The position numbers and the translations under genes were made by a program. The notes under the pieces are model-generated. The model did no database searches. It had not been told where the DNA came from and saw nothing but the letters and a program-made list of their open reading frames with translations. DNA of 64,000 nt from contig OZ022244.1 in NCBI GenBank assembly GCA_963978895.1, forward strand, positions 5,990,766 to 6,054,765, given 5' to 3'. Positions within the stretch are counted from its first letter, which is position 1; every line of letters begins with the position of its first letter. Positions 43,788 to 55,468 of the stretch are shown piece after piece. The stretch comes from Erpobdella octoculata (taxonomy: Eukaryota > Annelida > Clitellata > Hirudinida > Erpobdellidae).

Positions 43788-44858
43788 GCGAATATACAAG
43801 CAGCCTCGGGAACTTCCACTTGCATATTAATTAGTGTGCTATATATAGAACAGCACTGGCTATGTTAATTCTGCACTAGTCGTCAATGGAAATGCCAATC
43901 ACGTGCTTAATGTATTTTTGAAATACACTGCGCTCAACTGCTCTGCACTAAATTTTTTCTCCGAAACACTTGTCATTAAAGTTAAAGTTCACTAAAACTT
44001 GGGTTTTCAAATTTTGCAGACGACTCAAAACTATGTTCGAGGGTCCCCAACAAAGAAGCCAAAGTATGGCTAAGAAATGAGTTATCTTGAACTTCTACTC
44101 TAATGGTTTACTGTTACTGTTTAAGCCACTAAGCTGACAGCCAAGCTACTGAAAAATCTCTGCTTAAGGGTCACTTTCAACTTTTGAAGATAATTATATC
44201 CATAAACTTTTTCTTAAAATTAATTTTTTGGGTATGGACTCTAGTCTATATACACCATTGATATATACTATCAATGATATATATCAATGATATACACAGT
44301 ATTCTAGATGAGGTTTGACCATAATCAATCCAGTACCACTAGTAAACGCTTGAACCTTGCTTAGTTAAGTAGTTTTTTTAAATCCATCAACAGCTTCAAA
44401 ATAATGCTTTGAAAGATTGGATTTCAACTTTATTTTGTAGTGGTTGTCACACTGAACCACTTTAAACCATGTTATGTTAAATTTCATTCTGTAGCTATTC
44501 TATCTAAACAACTTGAAATCTTGTTATGCTATATTCTTGTTTTAAGCTAAACACATCTATAACCTGTTTAACACAGTAATAGTTATTTAAAGTTTTACTA
44601 TGAAATGAATCGATTTAGAAATGTTCCTAATTTCAAAGAAATTCTGAAGACATAGACAATGAAGCACTGCTTTATATTTCCTTGTCATAATTTTCAAAAT
44701 GAAGATAGAAACAATATAACATTTATAAAACAACTTATACCACTCGCCTAAATACTTGATATGTAAACATGACAAATATGAGAAACTTTCACTCAGTCTA
44801 TATATAGCAAACTAATTAATATGCAAGTGGAAGTTTCCGAGGCGGCTTGTATATTCGC
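43788..44858. mobile_element. 1071-bp TIR element with perfect 9-bp target duplication (MULE-like)
   Basis: Inverted ends of about 65 bp begin GCGAATATACAAGC, followed by GCCTCGG.AACTTCCACTTG and CATATTAATTAG. Flanked by GAGCAGGAT on both sides (43779-43787 and 44859-44867). A 9-bp duplication and long TIRs fit a non-autonomous MULE. No ORF. Confidence 0.85.
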
Positions 44859-45003
44859 GAGCAGGATTCATAGAATCCATATCCGATGACTAAGGGATGT
44901 AATTAACATCGCGCGACACTTCAACCCCGGATATAATTAACATCGTTTTTTCGCTCATCGGATATATCCGATTAGCATATCCGATGAACTTAACAACGCA
45001 CCC

Positions 45004-46194
45004 AGTGTTAAAGGGGATGATGCAGCTGGCATTAAAACATCAAAAGATAGATTCACTGTTTTGCTTGGTGCTAGTGTCACAGGAGAAAAATTAAAGCCAT
45101 GTGTTATAGGAAAAAGTGCCAAACCCAGGTGCTTTCAGGGCATTAACATGTTAAATCTTGGAATAGACTATTTTTTTAATAAAAAGGCAAGGATGACATC
45201 AGTGATTTTTACGCAATGGGCAAATAAACTTAACAACAAAATGCGAATTCTGAAAGGCCACATCTTGGTTTTCATTGACAATTGTGCTCCCCACCCAGTT
45301 ATCCAGCTATCCAATGTGAATTTTATAATGCTTCCTCCAAATACCACATCCAGATTGCAGCCATGCGATGCTGGAATTATTCAAGCAGTAAGACTCAACT
45401 ACAGAAAGAGTCTGTTACATCATGTTTTGTTTGAAATGGAGGACATCACTTCCACTGGGCCAGAGCTGATAAAATCAGTAAACTTGTTGAACGCAGTGAT
45501 GTGGTTGAAAAAAGCTTGGGATATGTTGCAACCAGTGACCATTTCCAAGTGTTTTTTAAAGTGTGGATTCAAGATCCCAACAACTGATGTCATTGAAGGT
45601 AATCATTTTCTGGTTTTTGATGTTTGTTTTTAGTTTTTTTTTTTAGTTTTTATTTTTAAATTTAATTGGGAAACGTTTATTTTTCTTTAAATCACATTTC
45701 AACTTCCTAAGCAAAAATATTGAGTATGTAAACAATAATTTTCAGATGATGTAGCACAAATTGAAATGGAAAAAGAGAACCCTGCAAATGGTGAAGTCAA
45801 GCTCCTCAATGGCATGACATTGGAAGAGTTTGCTGCAGTAGATGGCAAAGTCCCAACCTGTGCTGAAACAGAAGAAGATAACTTGGATATTCAGTCACAG
45901 CCTGCAGAAGATCCACAAAAAGATGGAACTGATGAAATAATTGAACCAGTGATCTCTTTTACTGCTGCTGCTAAAAGCACTCAACAGTTTATTCATTTTG
46001 CACTGACTTATGGATTTCAAGGCATTCCAGAACTTTTGGAAAATTTTCACGGTCAAATTCAAACAGAACATCTTAAAAAGAAGTCAAGAGTTGTTCAAAC
46101 TCCACTTACTTCATTTTTTCCCAAAATAACTGAAAATGAAATTTTTGAGTTTAACAATAACATGGTTTTGTCCAATTATATATGTATTGTTTGA
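45004..46194 (+). pseudogene. Tigger transposase, C-terminal half (two exons)
   Basis: Resumes VKGDDAAGIKTSKDRFTVLL at about 45012 and runs to 45598. Catalytic Asp 2 is in VFIDNCAPHP and Asp 3 in RLQPCDAGIIQAV, giving a DDD triad with the Asp of the first half. A phase-1 intron (45599-45745, GTAATC...TTTTCAG) joins to exon 45746-46194, an acidic tail ending CIV. Exon 2 is open and well preserved. The protein would cut and paste the element at TA sites. Confidence 0.85.
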
Positions 46195-46332
46195 ATATAA
46201 TACAATGCAGTGTATGTATATTTTATGTACCTTTTTTATTTGGTTGTAAATATGCTTTCTCCCCATTTAAGACCCCTCCCTTTTAAGACCTGATTTCTAC
46301 GACATTTTCAAAGTCGTTAATAGGGAGTACCA

Positions 46333-46686
<354 letters not shown>

Positions 46687-46829
46687 CCTCAGGGTCAAAA
46701 GTAAAACGAGAAAAGTAAACAAACAGAAAGAACCGAAATTGTCAAAGAATTAGCACACTAACAAAAGAAAAAACGAAAAAACACTCTACCTATCAAATCA
46801 AAAGAATATAAAATTTATACTATTGGAAA

Positions 46830-47396
46830 TCATTTTTTGCGTTTTCGCTGTGTTATATTAGAAGAGACAAGAATTTCCTCAGATACATTACAATGAGATT
46901 CGTCAGGAGCAGCCTCAACAGCCAAAGTATTTGTGTCAGAGGACGAGTCAGAAGTATCATCATTTATGTTATCCTCGTCGTTAGAAGGAATACAGGGTAA
47001 CCGATGCATATTGCTTTCTTTGACACCGAATAAGTGGAGAATCTGTGGAAATTTATCAAATTGTTTATTAATTGCGGGTCTCATTAATAAGATATAGAGA
47101 ACCTCTTTAATTTTCAGCCGGAAAGAGTCGGATTCACTTGTTAAAATCGAAACACCTTCTTCAAGTTCTTTTCGTGTTAGCTTTTTCAAATGAATACATT
47201 CATAATGATTAAGAATACTCCCAAACTGGAGATGCATCGTGAGTCTCCTTGACAACGTAGTGGTAGTGTGACCAATGTATGTATCCACCTTACAATGTGG
47301 AATAGAACATTTGAAATGGTACACCACGTGACTTTGTTGCAACGGGTCAGTGATACTTGTTCTATCATTCTTGATGACCAAATTGAAAAGTTTCAA
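46830..47396 (-). CDS. GIY-YIG endonuclease end of a Penelope-like element, minus copy
   Basis: 188 residues open, 5' truncated. VVYHFKCSIPHC, then DTYIGHT, the catalytic Arg in SRRLTMH and Glu in KIKEVLYILLMRP; the C-tail is acidic (NDEDNINDD) and ends RKRKK. Upstream, on the minus strand of the spacer, the RT-endonuclease linker (RIDESIIKKII) is readable in another frame, so a frameshift separates it. It lacks the RT and so is not autonomous. Confidence 0.8.
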   Translation of the reverse strand: MKLFNLVIKNDRTSITDPLQQSHVVYHFKCSIPHCKVDTYIGHTTTTLSRRLTMHLQFGSILNHYECIHLKKLTRKELEEGVSILTSESDSFRLKIKEVLYILLMRPAINKQFDKFPQILHLFGVKESNMHRLPCIPSNDEDNINDDTSDSSSDTNTLAVEAAPDESHCNVSEEILVSSNITQRKRKK

Positions 47397-47514
47397 GTTT
47401 TTGTAATAAATATATAAACCCAGTTTATTCCTGACGGGTCTATAACAGAAACTTCCTTTTTTATTATCTTCTTTATAATACTTTCATCAATTCTGTAATT
47501 GAGATTCATTTACG

Positions 47515-47940
47515 TTGTCAAGGAGACTCACGATGCATCTCCAGTTTGGGAGTATTCTTAATCATTATGAATGTATTCATTTGAAAAAGCTAACACGAAA
47601 AGAACTTGAAGAAGGTGTTTCGATTTTAACAAGTGAATCCGACTCTTTCCGGCTGAAAATTAAAGAGGCTCTCTATATCTTATTAATGAGACCCGCAATT
47701 AATAAACAATTTGATAAATTTCCACAGATTCTCCACTTATTCGGTGTCAAAGAAAGCAATATGCATCGGTTACCCTGTATTCCTTCTAACGACGAGGATA
47801 ACATAAATGATGATACTTCTGACTCGTCCTCTGACACAAATACTTTGGCTGTTGAGGCTGCTCCTGACGAATCTCATCGTAATGTATCTGAGGAAATTCT
47901 TGTCTCTTCTAATATAACACAGCGAAAACGCAAAAATTGA
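47515..47940 (+). CDS. GIY-YIG endonuclease end, plus copy, truncated
   Basis: Shares all but a few residues with the minus copy from SRRLTMHLQFGS onward, but lacks the GIY/YIG half because the inverted repeat starts there. Ends QRKRKN. Not functional as an endonuclease. Confidence 0.75.
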   Translation: MSRRLTMHLQFGSILNHYECIHLKKLTRKELEEGVSILTSESDSFRLKIKEALYILLMRPAINKQFDKFPQILHLFGVKESNMHRLPCIPSNDEDNINDDTSDSSSDTNTLAVEAAPDESHRNVSEEILVSSNITQRKRKN

Positions 47941-48083
47941 TTTCCAATAGTATAAATTTTATATTCTTTTGATTTGATAGGTAGAGTGTTTTTTCGTTTT
48001 TTCTTTTGTTAGTGTGCTAATTCTTTGACAATTTCGGTTCTTTCTGTTTGTTTACTTTTCTCGTTTTACTTTTGACCCTGAGG

Positions 48084-48285
48084 ATGGCTGACATAGCTGA
48101 AACGGTCCGTCGGTCTGACAATAAAAGTTTAATGGAAAAGTTTTTGGCTAATTTTAGTCTCGAACAGAGAGTTTTGTGCCGAAAGGTCGAGAATTTGGCT
48201 CGAAAAGTTGTTTCTGCCAAATGGCGTGTTGTGTTTCTTAGAGCGTGTCTCAAAGATAAATTGATTCCACAGTTTATTCGCAATA
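48084..48285 (+). pseudogene. N-terminal Penelope-like ORF, plus copy
   Basis: ATG at 48084 after [28 protein letters not shown]...RACLKDKLIPQFIRN, about 67 residues, then a short (TA)n (48284-48300). The longest version in the window with the CLKxxLxPxF motif. Confidence 0.65.
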
Positions 48286-48300
48286 TATATATATATATAT

Positions 48301-48689
48301 CTTTAAGTTTTGTCCTATTTTCTTTTTAATTACTTCATAAAACAAAGCAGATGTAATTTCATATATAATTATCTTCCAACCACAATAGTTTAGATTATAA
48401 TTATTATCATTAATTTAGAATAATAAAAGATATAACAGGGTAGTTGTGTTTTATGAATTTCTTGAGTGACAATTGCCAAGTTTTTGAAAATGTACCCACT
48501 GATTTTTTTTTTCATTTTGTTCAAATAAGAGTAAAACTTAATAAACTAAATGTTTTTAGTGGCAAAATGGCAGTTTCAAATGCAGGAACATTTATTAATA
48601 TTAATCTACTTATTTATTTGGCATACCAACTCGTTTTATGAAAGATTTACTCAGCACCCCTGGGAGATCTATATTATTTAAGCGGACAA
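48301..48689. other. AT-rich intergenic sequence
   Basis: No gene, RNA or element end seen up to the target duplication of the next hAT. Confidence 0.45.
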
Positions 48690-48697
48690 TCAAAAAG

Positions 48698-49791
48698 CAG
48701 TGGCGTCGCCACATGGGAGCACTTGGAGCACGTGCTCCCCCTGAAAAATTAAATTAGCTGTGGCGAACGACATCTCAACCGAACCAAAAGACCACAGAAG
48801 ACGCAAAGTATCCCGTCGTATCGATAGCGGTGAACATGAAGTCAGTTTATCCGCACTGGATGAATTGAAGCGACAGGTGTTGGAAATTGTTGACATAAGT
48901 TTAAATGAACTGAAATCTCGCTTCATGGATGATGCAAGTGAGTTGTATCTGTTAGTTGGTGGTCTTATGCAGTCAGATGCTGACAAAGATCAATTGCATG
49001 CTCATGTGACGAATTTGTATCCAGACCTAATTGATGCGGATGTAGTTGTAGCACAGTATGACTTAGTCCGTAAAACATCAGCATGGCTAACTGCCACCTC
49101 TTTGCAGGATCGTGCTAAAGCTTGTCCGCCATGCATGGAAGAACTTCGACGTTTGTATTCCATTTTGATCGCAGTTCCTGTAACAAGTGCTGGATTCGAA
49201 CGTGTTTTTAGTAAGCTGGCTTTAATCAAAAATAAACTGCGTTCAACCATGGCGCAAGATCGTCTTCAGTATTTAGTATTGTGCCGTGTAGAACGGGATG
49301 TTCTGAAACAGGCATCACTGGACAATATCGTTGACAGATTCGCGCACGCTGAAAATCGACGTATTCGTTTGATTTAATTTTCAATGTTTTGTTTTCATTG
49401 ACATTGTTCAAGTTAGTACAACAGTGTGTCAGTGTCAGTGAACAGTTCAAAAATCAACAGACTAGTAGCAGGCTAGTAACGTTATATCAATATCACCAAT
49501 CATCATAGTAATATCAACAATCAATAATCAATCAATATGTGCTGTGTAATTATTTGATTATTAAATAGAAATAAATTCAATATTCATTAATTCAAAACAC
49601 TGTGAACACTTCAAAACATATATTCTACTGTATCACTGTGTAAATCAATTAATCACAGAAATTCTAAATAATTTTGTAACCGATTACAGGGGTATTGTCT
49701 AAAATTTTCCCGAAATCTGGTACATTGATTGCTTATTTTTAATTTGCTACATTGCTGCTCCCCCTGGATTAAAAAGCTGGCGACGCCACTG
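48698..49791 (+). mobile_element. hAT transposon, 1094 bp, perfect 8-bp target duplication
   Basis: The left end CAGTGGCGTCGCCACATG and the inverted right end CAGTGGCGTCGCCAGCTT, with GGGGGAGCA blocks near both, are flanked by TCAAAAAG (48690-48697 and 49792-49799). It holds only the C-terminal third of a transposase. Confidence 0.9.
48760..49377 (+). pseudogene. hAT transposase C-terminal third (ZMYM1/DUF4371-like group)
   Basis: 205 residues open. The first 90 are helical, the end of the RNase-H-like fold with its helical insertion. Then ACPPCMEELRRLYSILIAVPVTSAGFERVFS is the hAT dimerisation motif (Pro-[VA]-T/S...ER-FS), and the protein ends RRIRLI. The clean frame suggests recent deletion of the N-terminal part. 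The catalytic aspartates are missing. Confidence 0.8.
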
Positions 49792-50099
49792 TCAAAAAGT
49801 ATAGCTATTTGCAGTCAGTTTCTTATTTTTTCTAAAATATTTGTGACTGCACTGAAACCTTGTTCCATTAAATTTGACAAAAAAATGCAATTATCAATTT
49901 CTGTTTTATATGTAAGCAATTGTTGGACTGCACAAGAAAGTGTCCACGCTTTCATGTTTAGAAATTTCTTTTCCACTTTTTAGAGCATGCATTTAATTTT
50001 AGATTTTTTTCAATATTTGTTTTGACAAATCTATTTCGGTAACTATCAATAGTTGTGCGATGATTTTATGCATAGCCAATTTACCAGAAAAGTGGTTTT
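49792..50099. other. AT-rich intergenic sequence
   Basis: No gene or element recognised between the hAT and the minisatellite block. Confidence 0.4.
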
Positions 50100-50373
<274 letters not shown>

Positions 50374-50421
50374 TAAAAAATAATAACGACATCTAAAATC
50401 TTTTTTTTTTCAAATCATGAT

Positions 50422-50582
50422 TTAAATTATCCAATTATTACAGCCGGAATTTTCGTCACAGTATTTCAGGCAATCGCGTTGTTGAAATCTTTCTGTTTCT
50501 ACAATTACACATGGTTCAGTGTCTCGGTGTATCAATCCGCATCCACGCACTACTCTCAATATCGGCATCGAAGTAGGGCGAC
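50422..50582 (-). CDS. Ly6-like exon 3 with stop
   Basis: Acceptor AATTCAG, 161 bases, stop TAA at 50424-50422: RVVRGCGLIHRDTEPC, RDCLKYCDENSGCNNWII. Confidence 0.8.
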
Positions 50583-51298
50583 CTGAATTTACGTAAAATT
50601 ATTACACTTGGCAAAGCTTATATGTCAGCTATAATTGTTTCAAGTTTCTTACACAACAATTTAAATAATTAACCTTCTATCAAGCTTGAATGCGCGAAAC
50701 AGGAAGTAAAATTTGATGGGCAAGGACTCGCACCAAGTAGAGTTTGTTGGTTACAGTCTCCTGACGATTCGCTTTGGCATTGGATGCATTCTATTCCAGT
50801 CCCTGATTTTTTAAAAAGAATTAACTCATAACAACACGTGTCATAATGGTTAATCCAGGCCTGTCGCTAGGTGCTATGAGTCATAAAGATAATACATGAA
50901 ATATATGGAATGTGTGGAAACCTTGAAACTGATTACAAGTCTGGAAAACTGCACCCTGGAAGAATAAGAAGAATCCGTGTTTCCTGATGATAGTTATGCC
51001 CTAATTATAGTTATGAAGTGTATGTCTCCTGATGATGATCACAACAATAATCATAATTGTGACAATAAGTTTTACACTTTTATCTTTTTTGTGCCCGGTT
51101 ATCGTACATCTACTATAATTATAGTTGTTATGTGAAAACTGAAGATTTACTGTAGAAAAATTACGTATAATGTTGATGTTAATTTCAGTTATTTACATTC
51201 TTATGCTCTTTTGATTTTAATTTGTAAAACAAATAAATTTTACCAAGTTTTAGCTGAGAACCAATCATAAGAGCAATTGCTATTCCATGAAACAACAT
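50422..51298 (-). CDS. Secreted Ly6/uPAR-like (three-finger) protein, three exons
   Basis: Exons 51298-51244, 50802-50674 and 50582-50422 join at phase 1 with canonical GT-AG signals to a 114-residue protein. Exon 1 is a signal peptide (MLFHGIAIALMIGSQLKLG). The mature part starts GIECIQCQ and has cysteines C-x2-C...C...C...C, then RGCG, C, C-x3-C and ends SGCNNWII; the terminal CN is the hallmark of Ly6/three-finger domains. The order resembles the quiver/sleepless-type proteins of invertebrates, which modulate ion channels. Unlike GPI-anchored members, the chain stops three residues after CNN, so a soluble secreted form is expected. The specific partner is unknown. It lies between a hAT insertion and the MULE, in an otherwise gene-poor stretch. 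Confidence 0.8.
50674..50802 (-). CDS. Ly6-like exon 2
   Basis: Acceptor AAATCAG, donor GGTTAAT, 129 bases, phase 1-1: TGIECIQCQSESSGDCNQQT through CPSNFTSC to IEG. Confidence 0.8.
51244..51298 (-). CDS. Ly6-like exon 1, signal peptide
   Basis: ATG at 51298 within AAAATG, donor GGTAAA, phase 1. A hydrophobic h-region (IAIALMIG) supports a signal peptide. Confidence 0.75.
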
Positions 51299-52062
51299 TT
51301 TGAAGAATAATGATTCTCCTTATTTTCAATGGCTACTAAACAAAGCGCTTGAAATTGAAAGTCTGAAAAAAAGAAGCTATTTATAGCATTTTTAATTAGT
51401 AATTAATTCAATCTGTAATTTCTATTCAACATTATTGATCATTTTTATCCCAGAAATGTGAAATACGTATCCGTTATATTGATTTCTTGCTAATTTAAAT
51501 TTTAACTAGCATCACGCGTCTCGATGTAAATGTAACTTAAAGTTTACTATTTTATTTTTAATAGTAATGTTATTCAAATTAATATTAAACCAAATGTATT
51601 CAAGAAAAGTAAAATTAGTAATTTAATTGAATCTGCTAATCAAAGTATACGCTTTCTATAGTAAACAGCGCTATATAAATTCAACTGATTGATTTCTAGC
51701 GCTATAACCTGGTGATAATGCGGTAAAACAATTGTAGTGCTTCAAGTGTTTCTCCTTCTCACACAGGCTTCGCAGTCTTCTGAATCACTCTAAACCATGT
51801 TAATTAAAAAATAACCCATTTATTAAAAATCATTTTTAGCTTCGTATAATTTAAAAAGGTTCTCTTCTTTAAATTGAAGAAAGTATAATTTTTTCTTTTT
51901 AATTACACATTATTCGTTTTTTGAATGTGTTCACTTATAAAAATTGATTTTTACAAAAAAATATAGTTTAGATAAATTTTCTCATTAGTTCTTTTCTTTG
52001 CATTTATTTAAATCAAGAAAATTATTTCAAAAAGTTAATTATTACATATATCTGTTACAACT
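51299..52062. other. Upstream region of the Ly6-like gene, no promoter element identified
   Basis: AT-rich; I cannot point to a TATA box or start site with confidence. No element ends seen. Confidence 0.4.
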
Positions 52063-52285
52063 GGTGCTAGGTTAGCTGAGTTGGTAGAGTGTTAGCCTTG
52101 ATTGTAAGAGCTTCACGGTTTGACTCCCACTCACTGCCTAGTACCTCTTGTAAACGGAAATCTTAGCGAATAAAATCGTTCTTTCCGTGGGGCAATTGGG
52201 GCATGTAAAAGAACAGCGCCTTTGAACAACCCGGAAAAGACGCTTTATAAATTATCAAACATTTACATTTACATTTTACAACTAT
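52063..52285 (+). mobile_element. tRNA-derived SINE, second family
   Basis: GGTTAGCTGAGTTGGTAGAG (A box) and CGGTTTGACTCCC (B box) at tRNA spacing, a 130-bp body and an ATTTACATTTACATTT tail. Confidence 0.75.
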
Positions 52286-52480
52286 GATACGATAATGTAG
52301 GGTCGAGAGGGTTGACTGGTTTACCACACAAGCAAAAGGTACAAATTGGCAGCAGCCAATCAGATAACAGCAGCTTGTTTTGCTATGAATATTCATTATT
52401 CGTCTTGTTTATGTGCAGTATCGTGGCGGTTTTTTCTTTTTTCTATCATACCAATTCTATTGTTCGAGTATAAAAAAAAT

Positions 52481-55468
52481 GAACACATTTAAATGTGATT
52501 ATTGTGATAAGAATTATAGTGCTAATAAAACACTAAGGGATCATGTTAGAAAATCTCACCCCGGCAATGTCTTGCCTTCTCTACCTAAGGGACGCAAAAG
52601 AAAATATGAATCCACCAAGGTGAATGAAGCTAGCAACGAAGTCTATTTTCACTCCAAATCGCCACAAATTAATTGAATAAAAAATAAACTGAAATTGTCC
52701 GCTCTTTCAAACAAATGTTTTCTTTTAGAGAAATATTAGCTTGACTAAACATTGCAAAAACTATTTTGAAATATTTATTGACACTTTACGAAAAATGCCT
52801 TCCACGACTTGACCTTACAAATATGTTACCGACACAGCCAATCAGAAACAAATTAATCAAAAAATAAATAAAATTATCCGCCCCTTCAAACAAATGTATT
52901 CTTATAGCAAATTCAACGTAGAATTCAAATATCTAATTACATTTTACACTTTCCTAGTGACAAATAATAATTGCCGAAAATCGTTGCCCGAAGCGTTGCT
53001 AAGTTCCTGGAGCTAATCCACCATATCCATATCAGACCCAGACCAGGTAGAAATAAAAAAGTTCAAGTGTATGTATTGCACTAATGTATACACAGCTAAA
53101 CCCAATCTTAGAAAGCATATTAAAAATGTTCATCCTGGTAATGAATTGCCAGCTGTTAATGTTCAATGTCGAAGAAGAGGCTTGCCTAAAACTGTTTTAA
53201 CGTTTAGCTCATTTCAAGGTTTGTTTAATTTAAAAAAAAAAACATTAATATAGATCATACAAACTATACATTCAAGTTGAATTGATAAAATCTACAGAAT
53301 ATGAGATATGGAAGGTGCATGACGAAAATGAGACAAGCACAAGATTTGTGAAGAAGTGTCGTGGCTATAAACATGAAAACTATACAACAAAGAGATATAA
53401 TTGTCACAGGAGTGGAGTGTACATGGGACCATTAAGCAGAAAAAGATATATTAAAATTCAAGGTTCCTGTAAAACTGGGTCTTTTTGTCCTGCTGCAATT
53501 ATTGCCAAAGTGTATGAAACAGGTGAATTAAGTTGTTCATTAAATATGGTTTCTAGATTAAATTTTTTTCTCTAAAATTTTAGGGAAAGTAGTTGTTCAT
53601 TATTTTAATGAGCACAGTGGACACAATTTTGACCTGGCCCATCTTTTTCTTAGAAAAGAAGAAAGACTCCAAATTGCAACTAAATTGGCTGCTGGAATTC
53701 ATTTTGAAGATGTTTTAGATTCTGTAAGAGGCAACCCCAGATTCCCCAAAAAGGCGTTATTTCTTGGAAAGAAAGATTTAAGAAATATTTTTAAAGAATT
53801 TGGATTGAGCAATAAATATGTTTTGGACAAAAATGATGCTCAAAGTGTTGCTGCATGGGTTGAACTTATGAAAAGTAGTCCTTCAACTTCAAATCTTATC
53901 CGTTATGTGAAATTTCAAGACGAGATAAATATAGATGGATTCAAGTCTGAGGATTTCATATTAGTTATATGTGACAATGTACAGGTAGCTGGGGCACAGC
54001 AGTTTTGTGGTCCAACGAAAGAAATATGCATTGATTCCACTCATGGTCTCAATGCATATGACTTTCAGTTAACCACAATCATGGGGATTGATAATCATGG
54101 GGAAGGGTTGCCTATTGCATTTTGTTTCAGCAACAGAGTGGATTTTTTAGCCATGAAAGTTTTTTTTTGAGGCTGTGAAGAATGCTCTTGGTGTCTCTTT
54201 AGAAAAAGTTATATTTATGTCAGACGATGCTGACGTTTATTATAATGCATGGTCGTTTGTCATGGGTGAGCCACATAGAAAGCTGCTTTGTGTGTGGCAT
54301 GTTGACCATGCCTGGAAAAAAAAACTTGTGTAAAATCAAAAATAAAACTCTGCATCCAAAAATATACAAAATTGCTCGATCCTTGATGGAACTTGGTGAT
54401 CAACAAAAATTTGAAGATCTTTTAAAAAGGTTTTTGGAACTTCTGCAAGAAGACCCAGAAACAAAAGATTTTCATAAATATTTTTTAACAGAGTATGCAT
54501 CCAGACATGAAACATGGGCGTGGTGTCACAGAATAGGGCTCAGAGTGCACCACAACATGCATTTAGAAGCTGTGCATCGAGTTTTAAAACACGTCCATTT
54601 GCAAGTAAATAATTTTTTTTATTCTAGTTTGCTTCAATTTATAATAAAATGTTTAATAAGAGCAACTATAAAATAAATCTAAAAATTTTAAGTAGAAATG
54701 AATATTTAATTATAGGGAAGAAAAGTTAAAAGAATGGACAAAAGTATTCATGCTCTGATGTTCTACCTGAATGATAAAATGATCGATCAATTTACAAAGA
54801 ACACCAAGGGTAAATGGACACGACATCTTGGTAACATACGAAAACGGCATTGTTCCAGTTTGAAAATTGATTCCACACTCTGTACTGAAGTTGAAAAAAA
54901 TAAGGTTTATGTGGTAGGAGGAACGAACAAAATTCAGCATAGAGTTGTCCGATCTTCTTCCATGCCACATGAAGAACCTTTTTGCCCACTGAAATGTTCA
55001 GAGTGTAATGTGTGCATTCATCACTTCAGTTGCACATGCTTAGATAGTGGCTTGCACGCCACCATTTGCAAGCATGTGCACTTGGTAATGCAGATACAGA
55101 AACCTAGGATTAATTTTGAAGTTATGGAGAGGCCTGCATCAGTTACCTCAAATACAGACACTGAAGCTCATATATTACTTGAAAGAGTGAATAAAAATAA
55201 TTTTCAAGTGGATATGGCAGATACTTTGTTACATGTGGATCATCTTGTTGCTGATTTATATCAGCTCGTCAGCAATGACCATTCTAAGGCAAAAATGCTT
55301 GTTGACATTTTAGAAAAAGCAAAATCTGTTTTAAGTAATCCTAAACTATCTTTTCCTAGTCTATCAAATAATAAAGAGCCCGCTAACAAAAAAATCATTC
55401 ATCAGAGATCTTTCAGATCAACCAAAAACCAAGAGGAAACAGCCACACATCATATTCAAAATCATTAG
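52481..55468 (+). CDS. MULE transposase, about five exons, two homopolymer frameshifts
   Basis: Candidate exons 52481-52674, 53050-53219, 53296-53524, 53584-54603 and 54718-55468. N-terminus: two C2H2 fingers, FKCDYCDKNYSANKTLRDHV and FKCMYCTNVYTAKPNLRKHI. Then a WRKY/FLYWCH-like DNA-binding stretch (YNCHRSGVYMG...SCKTGSFCPAAI). The MULE core carries Asp in CIDSTHGLNAYDFQ, Asp in FMSDDADVYYNAW, the CVWHVDHAW motif and Glu in HLEAVHRVLK. A SWIM finger (CIHHFSCTCLDS...TICKHVH) ends it. Introns begin GTTTGT, GTGAAT and GTAAAT and end CAG or TAG. Frameshifts at a T9 run (54160-54169) and an A9 run (54318-54326) may be real or assembly errors. The link between the first two exons is uncertain, since an in-frame stop ends 52674. 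If the runs are miscounted the element could be active. Confidence 0.75.

Larger units (their letters stand above)
40434..45003. mobile_element. TIR element X inserted in Tigger, about 4.57 kb
   Basis: The left terminus GGGTGCGATGTTAA and the inverted right terminus GGGTGCGTTGTTAAGTTCAT. The same end motif (GGGCGCGTTGTTAAGTTGAT) lies at 32024, where it is the target of the inner hAT. The target duplication is unclear (ATT left, AGT right). No transposase is recognised; a short splice-bounded open stretch near 41060-41120 is unexplained. Superfamily undecided; Harbinger/ISL2EU-type is only a guess. Confidence 0.6.

Noticed and set aside
40434..45003. Calling element X a Harbinger/ISL2EU transposon
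   Set aside because: End motif and size are suggestive only; no transposase and no clear target duplication support a superfamily.
52068..52140. Functional tRNA gene
   Set aside because: Same reason: B box altered, poor cloverleaf, followed by a SINE body with ATTTACATTT tail.
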